NCBI GenBank assembly: GCA_003249645.1
Contig: QKIH01000007.1
Span: forward strand, 29,297-93,296
DNA: 64,000 nucleotides
Reading direction: 5' to 3'
DNA from: Desulfobulbaceae bacterium
Lineage (GTDB): Bacteria > Desulfobacterota > Desulfobulbia > Desulfobulbales > Desulfocapsaceae
The notes under the pieces were generated by a model, which searched no databases, had not been told where the DNA came from, and saw only the letters and a program-made list of their open reading frames with translations. This document shows, one piece after another, positions 26,297 to 35,617 of the stretch; position 1 is the stretch's first letter, and the number at the start of each line of letters is the position of its first letter. A program made the position numbers and the translations under genes.

Positions 26297-27685
26297 ATGA
26301 TGGATTCGAATATCATTAAAAAACTAGAGGAAATTGTCGGTAAAGACAGCCTCACCACCCGCGAAGAAGACCTGCACTGCTACTCATTTGACGGTACGGG
26401 AAAAGCATACCTGCCCGAGGTTGTCGCCTACCCGCAAAATACTGAACAGGTGAGTAACATCATGAAGCTTGCTAATGAGTACAATTTTGCAGTCGTTCCA
26501 AGAGGCGCTGGCTCCGGAATGACCGGTGGCGCCGTTCCGCTCAAAGGCGGTCTGGTTATGGCCATGTCGAAACTCAACCGGATTCTTGAAATAGATGTTG
26601 ATAACCAGATAGCCGTAGTTGAGCCAGGTGTTGTCACCGGAGATCTGCAGAAAGAAGTGAAAAAGGTGGGATTAAGTTATCCGCCTGATCCTGCCAGTCT
26701 CAAATACTGCACCATTGGCGGTAACGCGGCAGAGTGCGCCGGAGGCCCTTCTGCCGTGAAATATGGGGTAACCAAAGATTTTATTCTCGGTCTGGAGGTA
26801 GTACTTCCGTCGGGTGAAATTCTTCATACCGGTGCAAGAACAGAGAAAAGTGTTACCGGATACGATCTGACCCGTCTCTTTGTCGGCTCTGAGGGGACAC
26901 TCGGTATTATCACCAAAATTTTTGCCCGCCTCCTGCCGCTGCCGGTGCACAAGGAGACTTTCCTGGTTGAGTCGACATCGTTAAAAGCTGCTACTGAAAT
27001 GGTCGCCAAAATATTAAACGCAAACATCACGCCCCGTACCCTCGAGTACATGGACAAGACAGCCATCAGCATCGTTCGCGACAAACTTACAAATCCGCCG
27101 CCTGAAACAGTGGAGGCGATGCTGTTGATTGAACTTGACGGCGAAGAAACGGCGGTACTTGCCCAGACGGAAAGAATGAAGGCTCTATTTGCCGGTCTTG
27201 AAGACTTTACCATCAAGCATGCGCAGACAGAAGAAGAAGTAAATGATATGTGGCAGGCAAGAAGATCGATATCACCTTCGACCTTTAATCTCAGACCGAA
27301 TAAAATAAGTGAAGATGTGGCGGTGCCTCGTTCCAGAATCCCTGAGCTTGTCGAGTACACGGAGAAACTTGCCAAAGAATACGGGCTCATCATTCTGACC
27401 TTCGGCCATGCTGGAGACGGCAATATTCATGTCAATATGATGCTCGACAGATCAGACATCAAGCAGGCTATGGCAGGAAAAAAAGCAGTCGACCTGCTCT
27501 TCAAGCATGCCGTAAAATTGCAGGGCACCTTATCAGGCGAGCATGGCATCGGCATCAGCAAGGCACCATATCTCACCTTTGAGCTTGATGAAACCACCAT
27601 CAAAGTGATGAAGTCATTAAAACAGCTGTTTGATCCGAACAACATTCTAAATCCGGGCAAAATTTTCCCGCAAACAGCCGAATAG
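26297..27685 (+). CDS. FAD-linked oxidase, GlcD / D-lactate dehydrogenase type
   Basis: A 462-residue flavoprotein of the FAD_binding_4 plus FAD-oxidase C-terminal type. The FAD site is seen as VVPRGAGSGMTGGAVPLKGG (near residue 73) with CTIGGNAAECAGGPSAVKYG (near 137); the C-terminal domain has LTFGHAGDGNIHVN and SGEHGIGISKAPYL. Enzymes of this family oxidise glycolate, D-lactate or other 2-hydroxy acids. In anaerobic sulfate reducers they often pair with an iron-sulfur CCG-domain subunit, but none is next to it here, so the electron acceptor is unknown. Two adjacent ATG codons make the start ambiguous by one residue. Confidence 0.92.
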   Translation: MMDSNIIKKLEEIVGKDSLTTREEDLHCYSFDGTGKAYLPEVVAYPQNTEQVSNIMKLANEYNFAVVPRGAGSGMTGGAVPLKGGLVMAMSKLNRILEIDVDNQIAVVEPGVVTGDLQKEVKKVGLSYPPDPASLKYCTIGGNAAECAGGPSAVKYGVTKDFILGLEVVLPSGEILHTGARTEKSVTGYDLTRLFVGSEGTLGIITKIFARLLPLPVHKETFLVESTSLKAATEMVAKILNANITPRTLEYMDKTAISIVRDKLTNPPPETVEAMLLIELDGEETAVLAQTERMKALFAGLEDFTIKHAQTEEEVNDMWQARRSISPSTFNLRPNKISEDVAVPRSRIPELVEYTEKLAKEYGLIILTFGHAGDGNIHVNMMLDRSDIKQAMAGKKAVDLLFKHAVKLQGTLSGEHGIGISKAPYLTFELDETTIKVMKSLKQLFDPNNILNPGKIFPQTAE

Positions 27686-27742
27686 CAAGGGATGCAACCG
27701 TTGTTCTAATTACCGGTTCTACCATGTTTTTTGAAAATTATG

Positions 27743-27771
27743 TTGACATGATCGCCATCTCTTTATATATA
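27743..27771 (+). promoter_or_regulatory. Sigma70-type promoter of rpsU
   Basis: TTGACA at 27743-27748, a 17-base spacer and TATATA at 27766-27771 form a near-consensus promoter about 90 bases before the rpsU start. The leader contains a short hairpin, ATGGGC-tat-GCCCAT (27799-27813), followed by TTTATT, which might modulate expression. Confidence 0.7.
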
Positions 27772-27858
27772 TGACTATTTGTCGTTGCGGAAATATCGAT
27801 GGGCTATGCCCATTTTATTAAATTGTCCATTAAGAATTTTCTCTAACGGGAGCCCCAA

Positions 27859-28056
27859 ATGATAGAAGTTGAAGTACGTGGCGATCTTGAGTACGCCATC
27901 AGACAACTGAAAAAGAAACTCCAGATCGACGGTATCAAAAGAGAACTGAAGCGTCGTGAATACTACGAAAAGCCAAGCGTGAAAGCACGCCGCAAGCAGG
28001 CTGAAGCCCGCAGAAAGCTTCGCAAGTTCAATCGCCTGAAAAAAGCTTCGTTCTAA
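27859..28056 (+). CDS. rpsU: 30S ribosomal protein S21
   Basis: A 65-residue, highly basic protein beginning MIEVEVRGDLEYAIRQLKKK and containing the S21 block LKRREYYEKPSVKARRKQAEARRK. S21 binds the 3' end of 16S rRNA and helps the 30S subunit in initiation. Preceded by GGGAG and a strong promoter, followed at once by a strong intrinsic terminator, so it is a single-gene unit; it is not in the rpsU-dnaG-rpoD operon arrangement known from Enterobacteria. Confidence 0.97.
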   Translation: MIEVEVRGDLEYAIRQLKKKLQIDGIKRELKRREYYEKPSVKARRKQAEARRKLRKFNRLKKASF

Positions 28057-28071
28057 GTAGACAGGTTTCTT

Positions 28072-28113
28072 AAGAGGAGCAGATTATTTTAAGAATCTGC
28101 TCCTCTTTCTTTT
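28072..28113 (+). terminator. Intrinsic terminator of rpsU
   Basis: A perfect 14-bp stem (AAGAGGAGCAGATT with AATCTGCTCCTCTT), an 8-base loop and a following T-rich run (TCTTTT) begin 16 bases after the rpsU stop. Confidence 0.92.
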
Positions 28114-28134
28114 AAACCCTTTTTTGACAATTTA

Positions 28135-29064
28135 ATGGCACCTCTTGCCAGAAAACCTGTCATTCTTCCTCCTCGTTTTCAAGCACTGCTGGACGTCTAT
28201 CTCCAGTACCTTATCACTGAAAAACGTCTTGCAGAAAACACTGTTTCTGCCTATTCGTCTGATATTGTTTCATTCTTACAGTATCTCACGGCGCGACATA
28301 TTAAAGAACTTGAAGCTGTTTCACTCAAACATATTCACAATTATCTCAGCACCGAAAAAGAGAAAAACATATCAAATCGCAGTAATGCTCGAAGAGTCAG
28401 CTCATTAAAAGGTTTCTTCTCCTATCTGACTGCAGAAAAACATATCCAGAACAACCCCTTTGCCCTGGTCGATCTGCCGAAATCAAACCGCTCTATTCCA
28501 AAGGCCCTCACCGAAGCAGAGGTTAACCGGCTCCTCACTCTGCCGCCCGGAGCTAACAAACTGGTAGAAAGAAACTTCACCATGCTCTTTTTACTCTACT
28601 CCACCGGCATGCGAGTTTCAGAACTTGTTACCCTGCCTCTGGCTGCCTGCAATCTGAGTTCAAACTTTGTCCGGGTAATCGGCAAAGGCAGCAAAGAGAG
28701 GCTTATCCCGTTCGGCATACCAGCTAAAAACAAACTTGATGATTACCTCAAACGGGTAAGACCACTAATTCTTCGCGGCCGCACCAGCAAATACCTTTTT
28801 GTTACCGCACGCGGCACCTGCATGACAAGGCTGAGATTCTGGCAGATTATCAGTGAAACCGCCAGGGGAACAGGGATAGACAAACCCATTTCACCACACA
28901 TGCTGCGCCACTCGTTTGCCACCCATCTCCTTGCCCATGGGGCTGATCTGAGAACCGTACAGATGATGCTTGGCCATGCCGACATCGCAACCACCCAGAT
29001 CTATACCCACGTCGACCAGCAGAGACTCAAATCAATCCACCAGAAATTTCACCCACGTGGATAA
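28135..29064 (+). CDS. xerD: Site-specific tyrosine recombinase XerD
   Basis: A 309-residue tyrosine recombinase. The N-terminal SAM-like core-binding domain spans residues about 15-105, the catalytic domain about 120-309. Catalytic residues are visible in STGMRVSEL (Arg), GKGSKERLIP (Lys), PHMLRHSFATHLL (His and Arg), LGHADIATTQIYTHV (His and the nucleophile Tyr). The PHMLRHSFATHLLAHGADLRTVQMMLGH stretch is closer to XerD than to XerC. XerC/XerD resolve chromosome dimers at dif. No integron or phage genes are nearby, so a housekeeping role is more likely than a mobile one. No dif-like site was recognised. A few bases separate it from the rpsU terminator. Confidence 0.92.
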   Translation: MAPLARKPVILPPRFQALLDVYLQYLITEKRLAENTVSAYSSDIVSFLQYLTARHIKELEAVSLKHIHNYLSTEKEKNISNRSNARRVSSLKGFFSYLTAEKHIQNNPFALVDLPKSNRSIPKALTEAEVNRLLTLPPGANKLVERNFTMLFLLYSTGMRVSELVTLPLAACNLSSNFVRVIGKGSKERLIPFGIPAKNKLDDYLKRVRPLILRGRTSKYLFVTARGTCMTRLRFWQIISETARGTGIDKPISPHMLRHSFATHLLAHGADLRTVQMMLGHADIATTQIYTHVDQQRLKSIHQKFHPRG

Positions 29065-29065
29065 T

Positions 29066-29094
29066 TGCTATGTAATATTCACTATTACATGGTA
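29066..29094. repeat. Intergenic hairpin between xerD and the tRNA nucleotidyltransferase gene
   Basis: An inverted repeat with perfect 8-bp arms ATGTAATA / TATTACAT around a 5-base loop. Four further outer pairs, two of them wobble, lengthen it to 12 bp. It lies directly after the xerD stop, has no T-run, and may affect mRNA ends or coordinate expression of the next gene. Confidence 0.5.
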
Positions 29095-29134
29095 CAATCC
29101 GTTGAAATTGAACCACCTTTTCAGGATATGAATT

Positions 29135-31813
29135 ATGCAGGTCATCACTACCCACATTCATGCTGACTTTGATGGTTTAGCATCAATGATAGCAGCTCAT
29201 AAGCTTTACCCTGAAGCCGTGCTTGTCTTCTCCGGCTCCCAGGAAAAAAACCTGCGCGAATTCATCGCTCAGAGACTGCTGTACCGCTACGACTTCCAGA
29301 AAGCCAAATCAATTGATACCAGCCTGATATCAACACTCATAGTCGTCGACACTGCAACGGGCAGCCGTCTCGGCCCTTTTGCGGAATGCTTAGAAAACCC
29401 TGACATTGCAGTTCACCTTTATGACCATCATCCCGGCACTGATGAGAGCCTCAGAGCAGATGTCGAACACATAGAAGATGTCGGGTCGACAACAACCATC
29501 CTGGTTGAACTTCTGCAGGAAAAAAACATCCCTATCACCGCTGAAGAAGCAACCATATTTGCTCTTGGCATTTATGAAGACACCGGCTCACTTACCCATC
29601 TGTCAACTACGCCGCAGGATCTGATGGCTGCCGCCTGGCTTCTCGAACGCGGTGCCCAGCTGGACACAGTCGCCCAGTTTATCACCCATGATCTTACCAC
29701 CCTGCAGGTTGAGATCCTTCATCAGCTGATGAAAAATGCCAAACGCTATATGATACAGGATATTCCGGTGGTTGTCGTCACCCATACGCTCCAGGAATAT
29801 GTCGACGATTTTTCGCTCATCGTTCACCGCTTCATCAATATGGAGAATATCGATACACTCTTCGCCCTGGTTTCCATGGCAGGCAGGGTTTATCTGATCG
29901 CCCGCAGCCGGATTGCAGATGTTAATGTCGGTATCATTGCAAGAGATCTTGGCGGCGGCGGGCATGCTACGGCTGCCAGCGCAACCATTCAGGATATGAC
30001 CATTATCGAGGCTGAAGACAAGCTTATCCAGACTCTCCACCGGCATATTAAACCGCAGCCGATCGCCAAAGAGATGATGTCGCACCCGGCCATCACCATT
30101 CCGGCCCATGCAACCATTGATCATGCAAAGGATCTGCTGACCCGCTATAATGTCACGGCCATGCCGGTAACCGGCTCTGAATTCAGTGATGAATCTGCCG
30201 AACATGAAAAGGCCATCAGCGGAATCATCTCCAGAATGGTAATTGAAAAAGCCATTCACCATAACCTTGGTCATTTGCCGGTGAGTGAATACATGACCTC
30301 CGATATCAGTACTCTTTCTATGAATGCCACCTTATCTGACATTCAGGAGCTGATAATCGAACATCATCAGAGACTTATCCCGATCATTCATGAAGGCAGA
30401 CTCGCCGGCGTTATCACCAGAACCGACCTGCTCAACAGGCTCATTAATGATCCGACCCACCTGCCCACTGAGCACCTTGATGAAGCCGACTATCCGTCGC
30501 TTGAAAAGACCCGCAATCTCACCAACGTGATCACCGAGTCTCTGAGCAGAAGCCTGATCGACCTGTTTCGTACAGCCGGGGAAGTTGCCGCAAAACTCTC
30601 CTATGATGCATACGCGGTTGGCGGCATAGTACGCGATCTGCTGCTGAAAAAGAGCAACCTCGACCTTGATATCGTGGTTGAGGGTGACGGAATCCGTTTC
30701 GCCCAGGTGCTCGCTAAAGAACTGGGCGGCAAAGTGGTTACCCACGAAAGATTTTCAACTGCTATGGTGGTCCTGAAAGACGGCTTTAAAATTGATGTCG
30801 CCACTGCCCGTCTTGAATATTATGAATATCCTGCAGCCCTTCCCACCGTTGAACTTTCATCAATCAAGCTTGACCTTTATCGGAGGGATTTTACCATCAA
30901 CGCCATGGCAATCCATCTGAATCCCAAGCAGTTCGGCAACCTGATCGATTTTTTCAACTGCCAGAATGACCTGAAACATAAGGTCATAAAAGTGCTGCAC
31001 AATCTCAGTTTTGTTGAAGACCCGACCAGAATTTTCAGGGCTATCCGCCTAGAACAGCGCATGGGCTTTCTTATTTCACGTCATACTAGGAAACTGATTC
31101 GAAGCGCCGTCGATTTAAAGCTATTCGGAAAATCGGACAATCCACGTTTCTTTACCGAACTGCAGATCATTCTCTCTGAAGAAAATCCGATTCCAGCGAT
31201 CCTGCGTATGGCAGAATTTAACCTGTACCAGTTTCTCTGGCCTGATCTGAAACCTTCGATTAAAGTCGATGACCGATTCAGTGAAACATTGAATCAGGCG
31301 TTAAGTGCAGTCAACTGGTTCAAACTTTCCTATCTTGAGGAAAACTGTGAAAACTGGATGGTCTACCTGCTGACGATCATGTCCCGATCCGGACTAAGCG
31401 AGTTGAAGAATTTCTGTCTTCGCTTCTCCGTATCCGAAAAGCTGACAACCACGCTGCTCGGTTCCAAGAAAGAAGTTGATCATATTGCCGCCTACTTCTC
31501 AAAAGATATGCGACTGACAAATAGCAAGAAATATGCATTATTTTCAGAGATTGAAACCGAAGGCCTGCTTTACCTGATGGCCATTACCACCTGCCAGGAC
31601 GTACGCATGTCCGTTTCTTCCTACTTTACCACGCTCAAATCCATGCAACCACTTTTAAGCGGAAAAGAGCTGATCGAGATGGGCTACAAACCCGGACCAC
31701 AGTTCAGGGAAATCCTGGAGATGCTGAAATTCGCAAGAATGGATGGCCTGACAGAGAGCATTGATCAGGAACTCGATCTTCTGAAAAAACACTACCCGCT
31801 GCCCCGCAGTTGA
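29135..31813 (+). CDS. DHH phosphoesterase - CBS pair - tRNA nucleotidyltransferase fusion
   Basis: An 892-residue, three-part protein. Residues about 1-310 form a DHH/DHHA1 phosphoesterase (THIHADFDGLASM, DTATG, YDHHPG and the C-terminal GGGGHATAAS). About 310-455 is a CBS pair (SHPAITIPAHATIDHAKDLL and SEYMTSDISTL) that could sense adenosyl ligands. About 470-892 is a class II tRNA nucleotidyltransferase with YAVGGIVRDLLL, the catalytic LDLDIVVEGD and DFTINAMAI. This fusion is known in Desulfobacterota, where such proteins add CCA or, when the work is split, only the terminal A to tRNA. Whether it is the sole or a specialised enzyme here cannot be told from the window. Confidence 0.93.
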   Translation: MQVITTHIHADFDGLASMIAAHKLYPEAVLVFSGSQEKNLREFIAQRLLYRYDFQKAKSIDTSLISTLIVVDTATGSRLGPFAECLENPDIAVHLYDHHPGTDESLRADVEHIEDVGSTTTILVELLQEKNIPITAEEATIFALGIYEDTGSLTHLSTTPQDLMAAAWLLERGAQLDTVAQFITHDLTTLQVEILHQLMKNAKRYMIQDIPVVVVTHTLQEYVDDFSLIVHRFINMENIDTLFALVSMAGRVYLIARSRIADVNVGIIARDLGGGGHATAASATIQDMTIIEAEDKLIQTLHRHIKPQPIAKEMMSHPAITIPAHATIDHAKDLLTRYNVTAMPVTGSEFSDESAEHEKAISGIISRMVIEKAIHHNLGHLPVSEYMTSDISTLSMNATLSDIQELIIEHHQRLIPIIHEGRLAGVITRTDLLNRLINDPTHLPTEHLDEADYPSLEKTRNLTNVITESLSRSLIDLFRTAGEVAAKLSYDAYAVGGIVRDLLLKKSNLDLDIVVEGDGIRFAQVLAKELGGKVVTHERFSTAMVVLKDGFKIDVATARLEYYEYPAALPTVELSSIKLDLYRRDFTINAMAIHLNPKQFGNLIDFFNCQNDLKHKVIKVLHNLSFVEDPTRIFRAIRLEQRMGFLISRHTRKLIRSAVDLKLFGKSDNPRFFTELQIILSEENPIPAILRMAEFNLYQFLWPDLKPSIKVDDRFSETLNQALSAVNWFKLSYLEENCENWMVYLLTIMSRSGLSELKNFCLRFSVSEKLTTTLLGSKKEVDHIAAYFSKDMRLTNSKKYALFSEIETEGLLYLMAITTCQDVRMSVSSYFTTLKSMQPLLSGKELIEMGYKPGPQFREILEMLKFARMDGLTESIDQELDLLKKHYPLPRS

Positions 31814-31884
31814 GATTGCACTCTCCCAATCCGTGGTTACTCTTTATCCATTATTTTGAACTTTTTATATATTGAAGGAACGTA

Positions 31885-32514
31885 ATGAATTTTAATATTG
31901 CAGATCTTGTTATTCAAATCCCGGTTCTTTTACTGGCACTCACCGCTCACGAATTCGCCCATGGCTATGTAGCTTACCGACTCGGTGACCCGACCGCAAA
32001 ATCTCTCGGTCGGCTCACCATGAACCCGCTGAAACACCTTGACCCTCTTGGAACGCTGGCCTTTATTTTCATCAAGTTCGGATGGGCCAAACCGGTACCG
32101 GTTGACCCGAGATATTTTCGCAACCCCAGACAGGATATGCTTTATGTTGCCCTTGCCGGACCGGCAACAAACCTCGCACTGGCAATAATCTGCGCTATTC
32201 TGGTAAAATTGATTCTCTTTATTGAACCGTCTCTACCACACAATCTGGTAACAACCATTGTCTATCCGTTCAAGATCTGTCTGGTCTACAGCGTCTGGAT
32301 CAACGTTCTGCTCTGTATTTTTAATTTCCTGCCTATTCCACCGCTCGACGGCAGCAGGATTCTGATGGGCCTGCTGCCTCACAATATGGCTGCTCAGTAT
32401 GCTCAATTAGAACGATACAGTTTTGTTATTATCCTGATTCTCTTATTTACCGGTATCATTTCAAAAATCATCATGCCGATCATAAAAACCATTACATACT
32501 TTCTGCTCGGTTGA
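31885..32514 (+). CDS. Site-2 protease family (M50) membrane metalloprotease
   Basis: A 209-residue integral membrane protein with the zinc motif HEFAHG (residues about 22-27) inside the first span, the family FGWAKPVPVDPRYFRNPRQ loop and the third zinc ligand in NFLPIPPLDGSRIL (about 150-163). These are the marks of the short M50B (YfhO/SpoIVFB-like, rseP-unrelated) rhomboid-type intramembrane proteases. Substrate unknown; some members are housekeeping and lie next to tRNA or nucleotide genes, as here. Ribosome site GAAGGA at 31873-31878. Confidence 0.92.
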   Translation: MNFNIADLVIQIPVLLLALTAHEFAHGYVAYRLGDPTAKSLGRLTMNPLKHLDPLGTLAFIFIKFGWAKPVPVDPRYFRNPRQDMLYVALAGPATNLALAIICAILVKLILFIEPSLPHNLVTTIVYPFKICLVYSVWINVLLCIFNFLPIPPLDGSRILMGLLPHNMAAQYAQLERYSFVIILILLFTGIISKIIMPIIKTITYFLLG

Positions 32515-32535
32515 TTGAATCCTCAAAAAAGCAAA

Positions 32536-32575
32536 AAAAAAATCCCGTCACCTGAAAAGGTGGCGGGATTTTTTT
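32536..32575. terminator. Bidirectional intrinsic terminator
   Basis: A GC-rich hairpin (CCCGTCACCT with AGGTGGCGGG, GAAA loop, one G-T wobble) with a run of A before and a run of T after it lies between two convergent genes and should stop transcription from both sides. Confidence 0.9.
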
Positions 32576-32596
32576 ATTCAACCGATTACCAGTAGG

Positions 32597-33808
32597 TTAG
32601 AAGCTATACTGTACACCTGCACTCAGCAAAAATGCACTAGAGTTAGAAAACTCACCGTTAAGGGTGCCGTTATTCACGTCACGATCTTCCTTATAGTCAT
32701 ACAGTGCACTCACACCAACTTCCAGATTCTCTGCAACCTCCATCCGCGCACCGACTGAGAAGAGGTATGCGTCTGAGTCAGGAAGAATAAAGTCAAGAGA
32801 GCTGTCCGAGATAGGATTCTCATCGTAGGCAAAACCGCAGAGCAGATCCAGTTTCTCGTTCATGGCGTAAGTCAAACCGATACGATACGCATTGGAGTCA
32901 TCCCAGCTTTTCTGACGCGGAAAGCTGAAAACACCGCCCCAGAATGCATCTGCCTGGTCAAAGCTTACGTCCATCGAATCGTATTCAGACCAGAAGGTTC
33001 TGTCCCAGGTAAGTTCCACAGTCAACTTGTCGAAAGTGTATGCACCGGAAACAGCAAGAACTGCAGGAGCAGGAAACGAATCGGATTCCATTCCTGTATT
33101 CATTGCCACCGCACCGTTTCCTGCCATTACGTACCCGTCACCATCCAGACTGATATCAATATTCGATCTGTAGGTTACCGAGATATTGGACTCTTCGGTT
33201 GGCTTGATGGAAAGAGCAGCATTCCATCCCCAGTCGATCGAGTCTGCATCAAGAGAGATATAGGCATCCGGCGCGGCATTCATAACAGCTTCAGCCTTGC
33301 TGTAAAGCATGCGGACGCCCGCGGCAACGGAGACCATATCACTGATCTTGTATGAAACGGTAGGGTTGATATCAAAGGTCTCCAGCTCAAACTTCTCGGC
33401 AAACTTTTGCGGAAAAGCATCATGCCATCTCTTGGCAAGACCGTAAGGAGTGGTAACGGAAAAACCGAAGCGAAGTCCACTGTAATCAGGCGATACAGCA
33501 AAAATGGTCGGAAGAAGAAAATTTTCACTTTCAGAAGTACCGTCCATATACGGAGAACGGTTGTCTTCATAATCCACAGCTGTAAGGTGGATGTAGGTAA
33601 GATCGCCCTCTACCATCCATTTATTCTCAAGCCATGACATGTTCGCAGGGTTGAAATAGGTGGTATCGGCGTTGGTCGCAGAAGCGATGTTCGCTCCGGC
33701 CTTACCGGTTGAATCAATGGACTGCTCCGGAATACGATAACCGGAACCGTAAGCAGTGCCGGCCACAAACAGGCCTGCCAGTGCAGCAGCAGAAATAATT
33801 TTTTTCAT
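32597..33808 (-). CDS. OmpP1/FadL/TodX-family outer-membrane transporter
   Basis: A 403-residue outer-membrane beta-barrel. The signal peptide ends at about residue 21 (AGTAYG-SG) and the mature start GYRIPEQSIDSTGKAGAN is the FadL signature; the following NADTTYFNPANMSWLE block is the conserved N-terminal hatch segment. The chain has alternating aromatic strands and ends with a C-terminal Phe (SAGVQYSF), as required by the barrel-assembly machinery. FadL proteins let long-chain fatty acids or hydrocarbons diffuse across the outer membrane. The acyl-CoA synthetase gene directly upstream in the same orientation makes fatty-acid uptake and activation likely. Ribosome site GGGGAG precedes the ATG. 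Confidence 0.92.
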   Translation of the reverse strand: MKKIISAAALAGLFVAGTAYGSGYRIPEQSIDSTGKAGANIASATNADTTYFNPANMSWLENKWMVEGDLTYIHLTAVDYEDNRSPYMDGTSESENFLLPTIFAVSPDYSGLRFGFSVTTPYGLAKRWHDAFPQKFAEKFELETFDINPTVSYKISDMVSVAAGVRMLYSKAEAVMNAAPDAYISLDADSIDWGWNAALSIKPTEESNISVTYRSNIDISLDGDGYVMAGNGAVAMNTGMESDSFPAPAVLAVSGAYTFDKLTVELTWDRTFWSEYDSMDVSFDQADAFWGGVFSFPRQKSWDDSNAYRIGLTYAMNEKLDLLCGFAYDENPISDSSLDFILPDSDAYLFSVGARMEVAENLEVGVSALYDYKEDRDVNNGTLNGEFSNSSAFLLSAGVQYSF

Positions 33809-33910
33809 TATTCTCCCCTCAGAAAATAAAGTAATACGCTCTCAACGCATTACCAGAAGTTGAAGACCGAAACCGCTATTCCCATTGACGGTCAGGGTCG
33901 TCAGGTTAGG

Positions 33911-35617
33911 CTACCCGATCATTGCGTGACCTACGTAGAGGTATCGCTTAATTTTGTGAGTAGCAGTTTTAATGAAAGGTTCCCGCCTTTCATATATTTT
34001 ATTTATCCTTGAAGCTGTTGAAAGCTGCTCATTGAGACTCTTTCGCATATCTTCAAGCATTGTTTCAAGAATCTGACAACGTTCGGTCCTGGTTCTTCCC
34101 TCAGTGAGTTCATCAATCACCTCATAGTCAGGATAAATCCAGGCATCCAGCCGACCGTTGTTTTCAAGAACCAGACTCTCAACCACCCAGGTCTGGGTGT
34201 TGAGTTTATGTTCAATGGCCTCAGGATACACATTCTCACCGTTAGCCATGACGATCACATTCTTCAGACGTCCTTTGATGTGCAGATTGCCCTTCTCATC
34301 GAGCATGCCCAGATCACCGGTTGCCAGCCAGCCATCGGCAGTCAGTGCCTCGGCAGTTGCTTCGGCATCATCATGATATCCGCTCATAATATTCGGCCCG
34401 CAGGCAAAGATTTCACCAACCCCGGTTTCAGGATCCTGCGATTCGATGCGAATCTGCACACCCGGCAGCGGCTTGCCGGTTGAGCCCACAACTATAGATT
34501 TATCGCCGGCAGGTCCTCCTGCCAAGAGAGGCGAAGACTCGGTCATACCATACCCTACCAGGTAGGGAAATTCAGCATCATGAAGAAACTTTTCAACTTC
34601 AGGATTCAGTGCTGCCCCACCAATACCCATCAGTTTGAGATTGCCGCCGAAAAACTCTTTCAGTTTCTGCCCGCTCTTTTTGTAGATAAACCTGCGCCCA
34701 ATTCCAACCTTTGTAATAAACGACAGTACAGCACTTGACTCAATTTTCGGCAGAACTCTCTTTTTATAAATTTTCTCCATCACCAGCGGAACAGCAAAAA
34801 TCACATACGGTTTTTCATGCTGACAGAACTTCTGCAGAATGGCCGGAGTCGGCGTTTTGCCCGCATAGGCTATTTTTGCTCCGAAAAGAAGCGGGAGAAC
34901 AAAACCGCAGGTAAATTCGTAGGTATGAGAAATCGGCAAAATAGAAAGAAAGACAGCGCCTGCCGGAACATCAAGCAAACCTGATGCTGCATAAGCATTG
35001 GAAGTAAGATTCTTATGACTCAGCATCACCGCCTTGGAGTAACCGGAAGTTCCTGAGGTGTATAAAATAGCAGCTGTGTCATCTTCTCCCACATCGGGGA
35101 AACTGATATCATCTGATTTAATATCTTTTGCCCATGTGGATAATGCCCGCTCAAGGTATCCCGAATAGGGACTGACGTTAATCACACCGGTCTGACCGTC
35201 ATAATCATCCATTGTGATGACCGGAATATTTAATTCCGCACTGAATTCATACAATTTTTCAAGCTGGCGCTGAGTTGTAAATATCGCCTTCGCTTTCATC
35301 TCATGAAGGATATGATGAACATCCGCTTCCGGAAGATCAGGCAGAATCGGCACAACGACAGCACCCATACGTACGGCAGCCAGATAGGCCACACCCCAGC
35401 GATCTGAGTTTTCAGCCAGTATGGCAACCCGGTCACCTTTTTCGAGTTTTTCATACTGATTCAGATAGTGAGCCATTGCAAGAACACGCAGATACAGTTC
35501 CTCATAGGTAATAGCCTCTTCCATGGCCATGCCTATGGCTTTCAAGTCACTGTACTTCTCCCGGCTTGAGTCCAAAATGTAGTTCAGGGTCATTCTAACA
35601 TTTGTTCCGCCAGTCAT
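33911..35617 (-). CDS. Long-chain acyl-CoA synthetase / AMP-binding ligase
   Basis: A 568-residue ANL-superfamily adenylating enzyme with AAILYTSGTSGYSKAVMLSH (ATP-binding loop), GYGMTESSPLLAGG (A5), ATGDLGMLDEKGNLHIKGRLKNVI (A7-A8) and the C-terminal catalytic-Lys region KTATHKIKRYLYVG. It converts fatty acids to acyl-CoA through an acyl-AMP. There is a strong GGAGAGGAGA before the chosen ATG at 35617. Its position just upstream of the FadL-type porin gene suggests vectorial uptake: porin, then activation at the inner membrane. The exact chain length cannot be read from sequence. Confidence 0.93.
   Translation of the reverse strand: MTGGTNVRMTLNYILDSSREKYSDLKAIGMAMEEAITYEELYLRVLAMAHYLNQYEKLEKGDRVAILAENSDRWGVAYLAAVRMGAVVVPILPDLPEADVHHILHEMKAKAIFTTQRQLEKLYEFSAELNIPVITMDDYDGQTGVINVSPYSGYLERALSTWAKDIKSDDISFPDVGEDDTAAILYTSGTSGYSKAVMLSHKNLTSNAYAASGLLDVPAGAVFLSILPISHTYEFTCGFVLPLLFGAKIAYAGKTPTPAILQKFCQHEKPYVIFAVPLVMEKIYKKRVLPKIESSAVLSFITKVGIGRRFIYKKSGQKLKEFFGGNLKLMGIGGAALNPEVEKFLHDAEFPYLVGYGMTESSPLLAGGPAGDKSIVVGSTGKPLPGVQIRIESQDPETGVGEIFACGPNIMSGYHDDAEATAEALTADGWLATGDLGMLDEKGNLHIKGRLKNVIVMANGENVYPEAIEHKLNTQTWVVESLVLENNGRLDAWIYPDYEVIDELTEGRTRTERCQILETMLEDMRKSLNEQLSTASRINKIYERREPFIKTATHKIKRYLYVGHAMIG

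Noticed and set aside
26824..27423. 199-codon minus-strand frame, Ser/Val rich
   Set aside because: Antisense shadow of the GlcD-type oxidase gene.
28135..29064. Phage or integron integrase
   Set aside because: The motifs fit XerD and no attachment site, phage or cassette genes are nearby.
29603..30274. 223-codon minus-strand frame
   Set aside because: Antisense of the DHH-CBS part of the tRNA nucleotidyltransferase fusion.
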